From the NCBI RefSeq assembly GCF_011378855.1, contig NZ_WTLB01000019.1, forward strand, positions 1 to 64,000: DNA of 64,000 nucleotides. Direction: 5' to 3'. Of this stretch, positions 6,492 to 15,626 are shown piece after piece. The position numbers and the translations under genes are program-made. A model generated the notes under the pieces. It saw only the letters and a program-made list of their open reading frames with translations, was not told the DNA's origin and made no database searches. How positions within the stretch are numbered: the first letter of the stretch is position 1; each line of letters begins with the position of its first letter. The DNA is from Pseudoalteromonas sp. Z1A8 (GTDB lineage Bacteria; Pseudomonadota; Gammaproteobacteria; Enterobacterales; Alteromonadaceae).

Positions 6492-8954
6492 CTATTCGCC
6501 TGCACTTGTCACTGGTTCGGTAATTACTTCTACTGGCTCTGCTGTATCATTTAACAAATACTTATCTAACCATTGTTCTTGTTCCCACAATACATGTAAT
6601 AAGCTTTTACGTGCGCGGTAACCATGTGCCTCGTAAGGGAGCATGACTAAACGCACGTCTTTACCTAGCCCTTTAAGTGCAGCGTACATGCGCTCGCTTT
6701 GCATTGGGAAAGTACCCGAATTAGGATCCTCTTGACCGTGGATCATTAGCATTGGCTCGTTAATTTTTTCAGCATGGAAAAACGGCGACATATTAGCGTA
6801 AACACTTTGTGCTTGCCAAAAATCACGCTCTTCTCCTTGAAAACCAAACGGCGTTAATGTGCGGTTATACGCGCCGCTACGGGCAATACCCGTTTTAAAT
6901 AAATCAGTGTGAGCAAGTAAGTTAGCAACCATAAATGCACCGTATGAGTGCCCTGCTATGGCAATTTTATCTTTATCGGCAATACCTTTTTTAACTAATA
7001 CATCTACAGCGGCTTGCGCGCTTGATACTAACTGCTTTCTAAAATTATCGTTTGGCTCGCTGCCATCAATACCTACAATTGGCATTTTAGGGTCGTCAAA
7101 CACAGCAATCCCTTTGGCAAGGTAAGGCATTGGGCCCCAGTAGCCAATGTAGGTAAATGCATAAGGCGATTCGCGTACTTGCGATGCTACGGCTTTATCT
7201 TTGTATTCAAGTAGGTAAGCCCACATAAGCACAGGTAATGGGCCTTGTGTTTTATCGTACCCTGGTGGTAAATAAAGCGTGCCCGAAAGCTCAACACCGT
7301 CGTCGCGTTTATAACGTAATTGCTCTTTAGTTACGCCTTTAAATGCAGGGTATGGGTGAGCAAATGTAGTTAGCTGTGTTAGCGTGTCGTTGCCTAAATC
7401 GCGTATAAAAAAGTTAGGTTGCTCAGTTTTAGATTCACGAATAGTAATAAATCGCTCACCTTCGTCGTCAAGCAGTGCACGTACACGTTCGTAATACGGC
7501 GCTTCTGATTGCCATAATCGCTTGCTGCTATTTGTTTTAACATCGTATTGATCTAAAAAAGGCACATTGCCTTGCTCTGATGCGCCATTACCACGCAGGT
7601 AAATATAACGCCCACCTACAATTTTAATAACGTTTGCGCCTAAATCGTTGCGCTCGTAAATTGCATTACCAGGGTCTTTATACGCATCGTTATAACTACG
7701 CTCTGAAAATAAAACGCGGTTTCTGTCGGCATCTCGTGGTTGCACTATGTAAGTACGAACTTGGCGATCGCTAAAGCGCCAGTCTGTCAGCATGGCTACG
7801 TTTTCGTTGCCCCACTCAATACCAGAATAACGGCGTTCTACTTTGGCAAATAATTTAGGCTCGCGTTTAAAGGGTGCACGTAAGCTGTAAACATAATCAT
7901 GATGCTCAACGTCGGTTTTCATGTCTCCGCCATCTTGCGCCTCGGCCCAAATAACCTCAGCGCCTTGATCGGCTCGCCATTCAAAATCGCGGCGGCCAGT
8001 GCGAACACTGTCATAACCTTGCGGAATATTATCGGCAAGTGGCTGTTTTGCCAGCTCTGCTAATGCATAGCCGCGCATACCCCATATTTGCCATGTGCTT
8101 GCAAATCGGCTGTAAGGCACTTGATACGAAAACGGTTCATTAATACCGGCAACTAAAATATTGGTAGAATCAGGTGACACCGAAAACGATTTAAATAAAG
8201 AAGGACTACCTATTGCTTGTGTATTGCCATCAAGTGTTACGTAAGCTAATTGCCCTTGGCCGTAAAACTTAAATTGCGCTTCATCAAACGGGCTGGTTAA
8301 TAAATTTTGGTAAGTACGTGCTGGTGCTTTTTCGCCAGTACTTTGTTGAATAACTGGCACTACACTTTGGCTGTTATTTTCAAGCCTAGGCTTGCCAAAA
8401 TTAACAGCGAGGTTTGCAACTATGGCGCTGCTATCTGGTAGCCATTTATAAGGTGATGATGTTAGTACCGAATTTAATGCAGCGCTTGAAAGCTCTTTTG
8501 CTTGTTTGGTTTCAACGCTGTAAAGCCATAAGTTGGCTTGGGTTGGTTGCTCAACAACAAAGGCTAAATATTTACTGTTAGATGACCATTTAGGCGAGCG
8601 AATAATGCCATTAGGTAAGTTATTAATGCTAATAACCGTGCCGCTTTGCACGTGCTTTAGCTCCACCGCACTAAATTTGGCACTCACACGAGAGCGCGAA
8701 AAATTAGCGGGGTTTAGCTTAATACCCGCAAGCTTAAGCTCTTCTTTTGCAAGTTCATCAAGGGTTACTACGCGTTTACGTTCAAATAGCGCTAGCCACT
8801 GGCCATCGCTCGATAAGTAACTAGTGGGTGCTAACTTAGCATCAACCAAAGCGGCAAGCTCAGGTGACGGGGTTTGATACCCTTGCTCTGCGTAACTTGT
8901 TGGCACTAATGCCGCACAACAAATAAAGGCAACTAACAGCCTAAAAGCGCTCAT
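6492..8954 (-). CDS. Secreted S9 family peptidase (prolyl oligopeptidase fold)
   Basis: Residues 1-22 are a signal peptide ending in 'SYAEQG'. An N-terminal seven-bladed beta-propeller-like region (about 40-540) is followed by the alpha/beta-hydrolase catalytic domain (about 560-810). The triad is visible: Ser670 in GHSYGAF, Asp743 in 'HGQEDPN' and His777 in 'EAHGY'. The arrangement is like the glutamyl endopeptidase branch of S9 ('AVFDDPKMPIVG' before the nucleophile). It probably cleaves peptides in the periplasm. The ATG has a good AAAAGGA site. The gene has no terminator of its own; a diverged copy of its last 220 bases follows, then the terminator at 6171-6195. Confidence 0.88.
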   Translation of the reverse strand: MSAFRLLVAFICCAALVPTSYAEQGYQTPSPELAALVDAKLAPTSYLSSDGQWLALFERKRVVTLDELAKEELKLAGIKLNPANFSRSRVSAKFSAVELKHVQSGTVISINNLPNGIIRSPKWSSNSKYLAFVVEQPTQANLWLYSVETKQAKELSSAALNSVLTSSPYKWLPDSSAIVANLAVNFGKPRLENNSQSVVPVIQQSTGEKAPARTYQNLLTSPFDEAQFKFYGQGQLAYVTLDGNTQAIGSPSLFKSFSVSPDSTNILVAGINEPFSYQVPYSRFASTWQIWGMRGYALAELAKQPLADNIPQGYDSVRTGRRDFEWRADQGAEVIWAEAQDGGDMKTDVEHHDYVYSLRAPFKREPKLFAKVERRYSGIEWGNENVAMLTDWRFSDRQVRTYIVQPRDADRNRVLFSERSYNDAYKDPGNAIYERNDLGANVIKIVGGRYIYLRGNGASEQGNVPFLDQYDVKTNSSKRLWQSEAPYYERVRALLDDEGERFITIRESKTEQPNFFIRDLGNDTLTQLTTFAHPYPAFKGVTKEQLRYKRDDGVELSGTLYLPPGYDKTQGPLPVLMWAYLLEYKDKAVASQVRESPYAFTYIGYWGPMPYLAKGIAVFDDPKMPIVGIDGSEPNDNFRKQLVSSAQAAVDVLVKKGIADKDKIAIAGHSYGAFMVANLLAHTDLFKTGIARSGAYNRTLTPFGFQGEERDFWQAQSVYANMSPFFHAEKINEPMLMIHGQEDPNSGTFPMQSERMYAALKGLGKDVRLVMLPYEAHGYRARKSLLHVLWEQEQWLDKYLLNDTAEPVEVITEPVTSAGE

Positions 8955-9120
8955 GTTTTTATCCTTTTGTTATTTTTTACTCTTATAGACGTATATAAAC
9001 ACGTTTTGCTTTGTTCATAAAGTATTAAGGTAAGTTAAACACCTCTAAAAGATGACTTAATAGTGCTGATTAAGCTAAACTACAGCGCTATTTATTCACC
9101 ACTGCGGTACTTAAAATACA

Positions 9121-10116
9121 ATGCATAACAAAGCTAAATCCGTCACTATTTTTGATGTTGCAAAGCGTGCTGGTGTATCAAAATCAACCGTATCGTTGGT
9201 GCTTACCCAAAGCGATAAAGTGGGCAATAAAAGTAAACAAAAAATACTAAAAGCGATTGATGAGCTAGGTTACGTTTATAATCGTGATGCCGCTGCAATG
9301 CGCTCAAAGCGTTCTAACTTAGTGGCCATAGTTATAAATGATTTAACAAACCCAACTATGGCGCAACTTGCTACCAGCCTACAACTTTTGTTAAACGAAA
9401 ATGGCTTACAAGCCATGATTGTAAACAGTAATAACAGCCTTGAACTACAAGCAAACGCAGTTAAAAACTTAAAAGAATACAACGCTGCGGCATTTATTGT
9501 TTGCCCTGTTGCTAATACGTGCGCCCAATGGCTTGATACGCTCAGCGCACAACACAAAGTCATTACTCTTATGAGTGAAGTGCCCTTTAGCTCAGCTCCT
9601 TGTATATTACCCGACTATAAAAAAGCCAGCCATGTAGCCAGCATGCATTTGCTCGCACAAGGCGTGACAGATATTGCATTTATAGGCAGTGAACTTACTT
9701 TAAGTGATTCACAAGCAGTGCAAAGTGGCTTTAATACAGCGTGCGCGCAGCATAGCATTACACCATTTGCGCCCATTCACTGCGAAGTAAACACAGCTCT
9801 TAGCGCTAAGCATGCCTTTATAGAAGCGTATAAACACAACCCCACATTAAACGCAGTGGTGTGTGCAAACGATATAATTGCTCAAGGTGTTATTGCCGCT
9901 ATTAACTCATTAACACATCACTCTATTAAAGTAGTGAGTTGCCACCATATTCCTAATAGCGCGGTTATAGATAACAATTTAACCACCGTTGCTATAAGTA
10001 CAACTGATATAGCCAAGCGGTGCCTTTTAATACTGCAAGAGCTACTACAAAATACAGCCCCGCCAGTAAAAACACTGGTAAATGTAAACTTACAAATTAG
10101 GGATTCTAGCCAATGA
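9121..10116 (+). CDS. LacI family transcriptional regulator
   Basis: The N-terminal helix-turn-helix (about residues 8-30, 'TIFDVAKRAGVSKSTVSLVL') and hinge ('DELGYVYNRDAAAMRSKRS') are typical of LacI/MalI repressors. A periplasmic-binding-like sugar domain (about 62-320) follows, with 'VAIVINDLTNPTMAQLATSLQ'. Length is normal. No clear ribosome site is seen upstream. Its last four bases (ATGA) overlap the start of a glycosyltransferase gene, so the two are co-translated. That pairing is unusual, since LacI regulators normally sit next to transport or catabolic genes. The effector is unknown. Confidence 0.88.
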   Translation: MHNKAKSVTIFDVAKRAGVSKSTVSLVLTQSDKVGNKSKQKILKAIDELGYVYNRDAAAMRSKRSNLVAIVINDLTNPTMAQLATSLQLLLNENGLQAMIVNSNNSLELQANAVKNLKEYNAAAFIVCPVANTCAQWLDTLSAQHKVITLMSEVPFSSAPCILPDYKKASHVASMHLLAQGVTDIAFIGSELTLSDSQAVQSGFNTACAQHSITPFAPIHCEVNTALSAKHAFIEAYKHNPTLNAVVCANDIIAQGVIAAINSLTHHSIKVVSCHHIPNSAVIDNNLTTVAISTTDIAKRCLLILQELLQNTAPPVKTLVNVNLQIRDSSQ

Positions 10117-11342
10117 AAAAAGTGCTGGTAATTGGCTACGTATGGCCAGAGCCAAATTCGTCTGCTGCGGGAACGCACATGATGTCGTTATTAAATGCAT
10201 TTAGAGCGCAAAACTGGAACGTTGAATTTGCAACGCCTGCGCAGCGTACCGACCACATGGTAAACCTTGACGACTTTGGCATAACGAGCCAAAGCATTGC
10301 ACTAAACTGCGATAGCTTTGACGAATACGTTAAAGCCTACAATCCAGATATAGTAATGTTTGACCGTTTTATGATGGAAGAACAGTTTGGCTGGCGTGTT
10401 GATAAACATTGCCCTCATGCAGTTAAAATTTTAGATACCGAAGATTTACAATGCCTGCGTAACGCTCGCCACGAAGCATTTAAAGCTGAGCGTGAATTTA
10501 CAACCAGCGATTTACACTCAGACATAGCAAAACGCGAAATTGCCGCTATTTTGCGCTGCGACCTAAGCTTAATTATTTCAAGTTATGAAATGAGCCTACT
10601 AAACAGTGTATTTAAAATAGAGCCAAGCTTATTACACCATTTACCGTTTATGGTTGATTTAAGCTCACTACCTACAAGTACAAAAACGTTTGAGCAGCGC
10701 CAGCACTTTATGACCATAGGTAACTTTAGACACGCACCAAACTGGGATGCTGTACTTTACCTACAAAAAATATGGCCACTTATTCGCAAGCAACTACCAA
10801 AAGCAGAGCTACATATTTATGGCTCATACCCACCACCAAAAGCCACGGCTCTTAACAACCCTAAAACAGGGTTTTTAATAAAAGGCTGGGCCGACAATGC
10901 GTTTGATGTAATGCAAAGCGCACGCGTATGTTTAGCGCCACTTCGCTTTGGTGCAGGCATTAAAGGTAAATTACTTGAAGCCATGATTATGCAAACACCC
11001 AGCGTTACCACCAATATTGGCGCAGAGGGCATGCATAACGATTTACCATGGCCTGGTAAAATAGCCAACACAGCTGATGATTTTGCAAGTGCAGCCATTG
11101 AAATGTACACCAATCAAAGTGACTTTGTTCAAGCGCAGCAAGATGGCAATACACTCCTTAATACGCTGTACAACAAAACCCAATTAAGCGCTGCGTTAAT
11201 TAAAAAAGTTGATTCAATAAGTAGCGATTTAAACGCCCATCGCGAAAAAAACTTCACAGGCCAAATGCTCAAACATCATACAATGCGCAGCACTCAATAC
11301 ATGTCGCAATGGATAGCTGAAAAAAATAAAAAATTAGATTAA
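10113..11342 (+). CDS. GT4-like glycosyltransferase
   Basis: The N-terminus 'KVLVIGYVWPEPNSSAAGTHMMSLL' is the opening strand-loop of GT-B transferases. The C-terminal half carries the nucleotide-sugar binding region, with 'KAELHIYGSYPP', 'GFLIKGWADNAFDVMQSARVCLAPLRFGAGIKGKLLEAM' split across strands and helices, and 'PSVTTNIGAEGM'. The E(x)7E-type region is approximate. There is no membrane segment, so it is probably cytoplasmic and uses an NDP-sugar on an unknown acceptor. It starts in an ATGA overlap with the LacI gene. Confidence 0.8.
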   Translation: MKKVLVIGYVWPEPNSSAAGTHMMSLLNAFRAQNWNVEFATPAQRTDHMVNLDDFGITSQSIALNCDSFDEYVKAYNPDIVMFDRFMMEEQFGWRVDKHCPHAVKILDTEDLQCLRNARHEAFKAEREFTTSDLHSDIAKREIAAILRCDLSLIISSYEMSLLNSVFKIEPSLLHHLPFMVDLSSLPTSTKTFEQRQHFMTIGNFRHAPNWDAVLYLQKIWPLIRKQLPKAELHIYGSYPPPKATALNNPKTGFLIKGWADNAFDVMQSARVCLAPLRFGAGIKGKLLEAMIMQTPSVTTNIGAEGMHNDLPWPGKIANTADDFASAAIEMYTNQSDFVQAQQDGNTLLNTLYNKTQLSAALIKKVDSISSDLNAHREKNFTGQMLKHHTMRSTQYMSQWIAEKNKKLD

Positions 11343-11380
11343 AAATGACTAGACACACACCAATTAGTGTTTAAAATCGC

Positions 11381-11403
11381 GCCCATCAAACGTGGGCAGT
11401 TTT
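11381..11403 (+). terminator. Short hairpin terminator after the glycosyltransferase gene
   Basis: GCCCA (11381-11385) and TGGGC (11393-11397) form a five-pair stem with a 7-base loop, followed by AGTTTT. It is small but well placed 39 bases after the stop codon. Confidence 0.55.
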
Positions 11404-11443
11404 AGCTGTATTGTCTATATTTTTAGCTTAGTTATCGCAATAT

Positions 11444-12685
11444 TTGGTCCAAAAAGATTTGAAAACTGCAACCTTTACAGAAAAACGCAAATTTATCGTT
11501 AAATTGGGTAAAATGCTTCATAAATATGGTACGCCTGCTTACCGCTTAGAAGCTCACCTAATGGAAGTAGCTACATACTTAGGACTTAAATCGTCATTTG
11601 TTATGTCGCCAACCTCTGTAACGTTTGTTATTTGGACTGATGGCCACGAAGACGAGTATACCCATGTTGCACGTGTAGACCCTGGCGATCACGATTTAGG
11701 CTCACTTGCCGACACCGACGATCTTGTAAACCAAATGCTTGACGACAAGCTAAGTTTACAAGAAGTTGACGCGCAACTAGACGCTATTTTTGTTATGCCA
11801 AACCCATACAATAAACTTATTACTGGTGTTGCGTTTGCAACCTCTGGTGGTGCGTTTGCAATGTTAATGGGTACTAGCTGGACTGATGTTATTTGGTCAT
11901 CGCTACTTACTTTAGTGGTTTATGTGTTTGTGCTTTGGTCGGGTCGCTCAAAACGCGTAGCTCATATGCTTGAGCCATTAGTGGCCATAATATCGGCAAT
12001 ACTTGCGTGTGCAGTGAGCGTGTATATAACACCCGAAATAAACATACGCTTGGTGGTACTTTCAGCCATTATTGTGTTTATACCCGGTTTAGCACTTGCG
12101 CTTGGTTTAGCAGAGCTGGCAGCGCGGCATTTAGTGTCGGGAACTGCGCGAGTAATGGACTCGTTTATGCTGTTGTTTAAGCTTTATTTTGGCGGTTTTA
12201 TTGGTATAGGTATTGGCTTTGCACTCTTTGGGCAAGCCGACTTTGTACAACCTGAGCCATTACCAAAATGGACCGCATGGCTAGCTATATTTTTACTTTG
12301 TAGCAGCTTAATAGTTATTTTTAGAACCAAACTTAAGCATGCTGTTTGGTCTATTGCATCAGGCTTTATAGCTTATGGCACCAGTATTGGCTCGGCTATG
12401 TACCTTGATTACACATTAGGGACGTTTGTGGGTGCTTTATCGGTAGGTATATTTAGTAACTTGTTTAACCGCGTTGCTAATGCGCCCGCCTCTATTGTGG
12501 CTATGCAAGGCTTGATTGTATTAGTACCGGGTAGCAAAACGTATATTGGCTTAAACTCGCTCATTGAAGGCCAAGACTTTGTATATGCAGAGCACATTGG
12601 TCAACAAACGTTTTTAATATTTATGTCGCTTGTTGCAGGGCTAATATTTGCCAACGTAGCCCTACCGCCTAAAAAGAGTTTGTAA
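11444..12685 (+). CDS. ThrE-type threonine/serine exporter (fused N- and C-parts)
   Basis: The N-terminal cytoplasmic domain (about residues 1-130) has the ThrE hallmark 'LGKMLHKYGTPAYRLE'. About ten membrane segments follow (about 130-410), with 'FIPGLALALGLAELAARHLVSGTARVM' split over two helices and 'VPGSKTYIGLNS'. At 413 residues it contains both halves that some species encode as two genes. It probably exports threonine and serine. The start is uncertain: no ATG lies before 'MLHKYG', a stop codon is at 11429, and TTG codons at 11444 and 11459 are the only choices. A 12-bp-stem terminator follows. Confidence 0.85.
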   Translation: MVQKDLKTATFTEKRKFIVKLGKMLHKYGTPAYRLEAHLMEVATYLGLKSSFVMSPTSVTFVIWTDGHEDEYTHVARVDPGDHDLGSLADTDDLVNQMLDDKLSLQEVDAQLDAIFVMPNPYNKLITGVAFATSGGAFAMLMGTSWTDVIWSSLLTLVVYVFVLWSGRSKRVAHMLEPLVAIISAILACAVSVYITPEINIRLVVLSAIIVFIPGLALALGLAELAARHLVSGTARVMDSFMLLFKLYFGGFIGIGIGFALFGQADFVQPEPLPKWTAWLAIFLLCSSLIVIFRTKLKHAVWSIASGFIAYGTSIGSAMYLDYTLGTFVGALSVGIFSNLFNRVANAPASIVAMQGLIVLVPGSKTYIGLNSLIEGQDFVYAEHIGQQTFLIFMSLVAGLIFANVALPPKKSL

Positions 12686-12697
12686 ATCATATTGATA

Positions 12698-12728
12698 ACT
12701 CGCTTTACTTCGATTGAGTAAAGCGAGT
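12698..12728 (+). terminator. Strong hairpin after the ThrE gene
   Basis: ACTCGCTTTACT (12698-12709) pairs perfectly with AGTAAAGCGAGT (12717-12728), a 12-bp stem with a 7-base loop, followed by ACTTAATTTT. It also lies downstream of the interrupted minus-strand gene and could stop both. Confidence 0.8.
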
Positions 12729-12743
12729 ACTTAATTTTAAGTA

Positions 12744-13393
12744 TTACATTGCACTTGAGTCAAACTCAAAAACCTCATAATGATTCCAGCGTAAAAATAG
12801 TTCGCCGCTTTCTAAATAACCTGAACTTCTGGATAATAAATCTATCTCAAGCAGCTATTTTCAGCGCTAACTGCGTTGAATTTACTTGCAATAGACCAGC
12901 TATTGACGCGTAAATTCGCCTTGTTTTCACTAAAAATCTCTGGCTAGAGAAAATAAATTTAAATATCACTATGATTCAATACTTTAGTAAATCTCTTAAC
13001 CAGAGTTCAGGTTAAATACAGATTTATATCATTACTTGATGGATAGCAAAAATCATCCCAGTGATCACAAAAAGTTAGCCAAGGAAGGGTTAATGCTGTT
13101 TCTTGATCCCAACAAATTGTTACTGTTTGCGAATCATTCACTAAGCTTATTAACCATTGGCGGGTTAATTCATTTCCTTCTGTGGAGTCGAATCTTTTTG
13201 CGCCAACCGGAAAGTTAATGGGAGTGGTGGCAATTAATGCCCTTGCTTGCTCTTCACTCAACGGAATAAGTTTGTTTAATGTATCTTTAGAAAAATCACC
13301 ATGGGATGCGCTAATCCAGCGCCATGCTAAAGAAAAGTCTTCAATTTTAATCAACGCTCTATACCTACTTTTACAAACACTTAATTGACTCAA
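12744..13393 (-). pseudogene. Unknown small protein gene split by a MITE-like insertion near its 3' end
   Basis: The 5' part (13393-13013) encodes about 127 residues ending 'CYPSSNDINLYL'. The frame then enters the inserted element and stops after one more residue. Removing the element and one target duplication restores the frame exactly: 'LYL' continues with 'ESGELFLRWNHYEVFEF' and ends with a TAA at 12746-12744, giving a protein of about 149 residues. I do not recognise the family for certain; 'LIPLSEEQA' and 'WDDFCYPSS' resemble DUF2947-type proteins from memory. The start may be the TTG at 13393 or, better spaced to a GAG/AGG site, the TTG at 13354. The loss of 22 residues may abolish function. 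Confidence 0.8.
12819..13012. mobile_element. 194-bp MITE-like element with TAAATA target duplication
   Basis: The left end ACCTGAACTTCTGG (12819-12832) and right end CCAGAGTTCAGGT (13000-13012) are inverted repeats differing by one inserted base. Direct copies of TAAATA flank it at 12813-12818 and 13013-13018. There is no open frame inside, so it must be moved by a transposase elsewhere. The coding frame of the interrupted gene is restored when it is removed, which proves insertion rather than chance similarity. Confidence 0.88.
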
Positions 13394-13507
13394 CAGCTAA
13401 ACTGTAATGCCCTATTAGTTTACCATTCTTATAGCCAATCTAATGATCTACTTTAATACTTAAAATCTTACCTGTAAGCCCTATTTTTACGTTCATAAAA
13501 TAAGTAA

Positions 13508-13529
13508 TAAGACTCCAAATGGAGTCTTA
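13508..13529 (-). terminator. poxB terminator
   Basis: TAAGACTCC (13508-13516) and GGAGTCTTA (13521-13529) form a 9-bp perfect stem with an AAAT loop. On the minus strand it is followed by a T-rich stretch (TTACTTATTTT). It lies about 60 bases after the poxB stop. Confidence 0.8.
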
Positions 13530-13587
13530 ATATTATTAATTCATATTTTCCTAAAGGGCTAACCAGCTCAATAGGAAAATTACTTAA

Positions 13588-15312
13588 TTAGCGTGACCAG
13601 TTAGTTTTGGCAAGCTCTATAATTTCGTTTCCTTTGCCGTTTATTAACGCTTTCATCATGTAAACACTAAAGCCTTTTGCTTGCTCTAATTTGATTTGCG
13701 GCGGCATTGAAAGCTCTTGCTTTGCAGTATCGACTTCTAAAACAACAGGCCCTGAATGGTCCATCATCTCGTCCATTGCTGATGGTAGTTTTTCAGGGTC
13801 CTCCACATGAATCCCTTTTAAACCACAGGCCTCTGCAATTTTAGCAAAGCTTGGGTTTTCTAAATCAGTATCGCTTGATAAAAACCCACTGGCTTTCATT
13901 TCCATCGCCACAAAACTAAGTGAGCGATTATTATAAACAACAATTTTGATAGGTAAATTAAGCTGTTTAAGCGAGATTAAATCACCCATTAACATGGAAA
14001 ATCCGCCATCACCACACATTGCAATGACTTGGCGATCTCTATCTACAGATTGAACGCCCATTGCCTGCGACATCGCATTTGCCATAGAGCCATGATTAAA
14101 CGAGCCAATTAAACGGCGCTTACCGTTCATTGATAAATAACGCGCAGCCCACACTGTTGGCGTACCTACATCACAAGTAAAAACAGCATCGTCTGCTGCT
14201 TTATCGTTTAGTAAACGCGTTAGATATTGCGGGTGAATTAAATTTTGCGACGTTTTTCCACTGGCAAGTTCATCGAGATCTTGTCGAGACTCTTTGTAAT
14301 TTTTAACACTTTTTTGTAAGTGCGAACTTGTCCGCTCACCTTTAATATAATCAAGCAGTGTGGTTACTGAATTTTTTGTATCGCCTAATACACCACAATC
14401 AATTTGCACGTGTCGCCCAAATGATGCTGCCTGATTATCAATTTGCAATATGGTGGTATTTTCTGGATAAAATGCACGATAAGGAAAGCTCGTACCAATC
14501 ATAAGTAACGTATCGGCTTCTTGCATTGCATGATAGCCCGACGCAAAACCAATAAATCCGGTCATTCCAACATCGTAAGGATTGTCGTATTCAATAAACT
14601 CTTTACCACGCATGGCGTGCACAATCGGTGCTTGTAATTTTTCGGCTAGCGCAACAATTTCGTCATGGGCATCCTTACAACCAGCACCACATAATAAGGT
14701 TACTTTTTTACTTTTATTAAGATGAGTCGCCATTACTTCAATATCAGATAAAGCGGGAGTATACGTTGCTGGTTTTGGCACGTTCCATTTTGGCTTAATA
14801 GCTTTAGGCATCTCTTTTAATGCAATGTCGCCAGGTAGCACAAGTACACTCACGCCTTTGTTTAATATTGCTTGTCGCATAGCCGTTTCAAGCAGGTAAG
14901 GCATTTGCTCGGGGCTCGACACCATTTCACAATACACACTGCATTCTTTAAATAATTCTTGCGGATGGGTTTCTTGAAAATAACTACTACCAATTTCAGA
15001 TGAAGGAATGTGTGCAGCAATTGCTAATACCGGTACATTATTACGCTGACAATCAAATAAGCCGTTAATTAAATGAAGATTACCAGGACCACATGAGCCC
15101 GCGCACACTGCAAGCTCGCCTGATAAATGCGCTTCGCCACCGGCTGCAAATGCGGCAACCTCTTCATGGCGAGTGCCTAGCCATTCAATTGTTCCCATTT
15201 TTCGCAGACTTTCACTAATGCCGTTAAGTGAATCGCCAGTTACTCCCCAAATACGTTTTACGCCAGCTTGTTCAAGGGTTTTAGTAATAAAACTTGCGAT
15301 ATTTTGACTCAT
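13588..15312 (-). CDS. poxB: Pyruvate dehydrogenase (quinone), PoxB
   Basis: The 574-residue protein follows E. coli PoxB almost motif by motif in its first half: '[15 protein letters not shown]', '[15 protein letters not shown]', '[19 protein letters not shown]' and '[20 protein letters not shown]'. The thiamine-diphosphate domain has the GDGG motif ('[17 protein letters not shown]') and a downstream 'NN'. It oxidises pyruvate to acetate and CO2, reducing ubiquinone, at the inner membrane face. The C-terminus (about 550-574) is the region that in E. coli binds membrane after activation. The ATG has an AGGAG site. It is a single gene diverging from the RluA-type gene. Confidence 0.95.
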   Translation of the reverse strand: MSQNIASFITKTLEQAGVKRIWGVTGDSLNGISESLRKMGTIEWLGTRHEEVAAFAAGGEAHLSGELAVCAGSCGPGNLHLINGLFDCQRNNVPVLAIAAHIPSSEIGSSYFQETHPQELFKECSVYCEMVSSPEQMPYLLETAMRQAILNKGVSVLVLPGDIALKEMPKAIKPKWNVPKPATYTPALSDIEVMATHLNKSKKVTLLCGAGCKDAHDEIVALAEKLQAPIVHAMRGKEFIEYDNPYDVGMTGFIGFASGYHAMQEADTLLMIGTSFPYRAFYPENTTILQIDNQAASFGRHVQIDCGVLGDTKNSVTTLLDYIKGERTSSHLQKSVKNYKESRQDLDELASGKTSQNLIHPQYLTRLLNDKAADDAVFTCDVGTPTVWAARYLSMNGKRRLIGSFNHGSMANAMSQAMGVQSVDRDRQVIAMCGDGGFSMLMGDLISLKQLNLPIKIVVYNNRSLSFVAMEMKASGFLSSDTDLENPSFAKIAEACGLKGIHVEDPEKLPSAMDEMMDHSGPVVLEVDTAKQELSMPPQIKLEQAKGFSVYMMKALINGKGNEIIELAKTNWSR

Positions 15313-15466
15313 AATAAAGAACTCCTAAATATTCAGTTATTCTGTAAATTGATTTTTCGTCTCTGATCTACCCGGTAAGTTATCGTTTCGAAATACGCTC
15401 AATTAATGAGAAACAATAAGCTTAGATATTTTGATAATGATAGATATATTACTACTGAGATTTTAC

Positions 15467-15488
15467 CAACATACGCCTAAGTATGTTG
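15467..15488. promoter_or_regulatory. Perfect 8-bp inverted repeat between poxB and the pseudouridine synthase gene
   Basis: CAACATAC (15467-15474) and GTATGTTG (15481-15488) are separated by six bases. It lies in the divergent gap, about 155 bases upstream of poxB, with no U-tract. It could be an operator or an mRNA hairpin. Confidence 0.4.
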
Positions 15489-15626
15489 CACCCCCATACT
15501 GATACATAAAACATGAATGTCCGCTTTAAAGTGTTTATGAATATGCGGGTACGAGATTTTTAGTGGCTTAACTATGAATATGTTATTATGCGCTCAATTA
15601 TTTTACTGAATACTTTTCTTATATCT

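Noticed and set aside
12409..12597. Minus-strand gene inside the ThrE gene
   Set aside because: It is antisense to conserved membrane helices and lacks any ribosome site.
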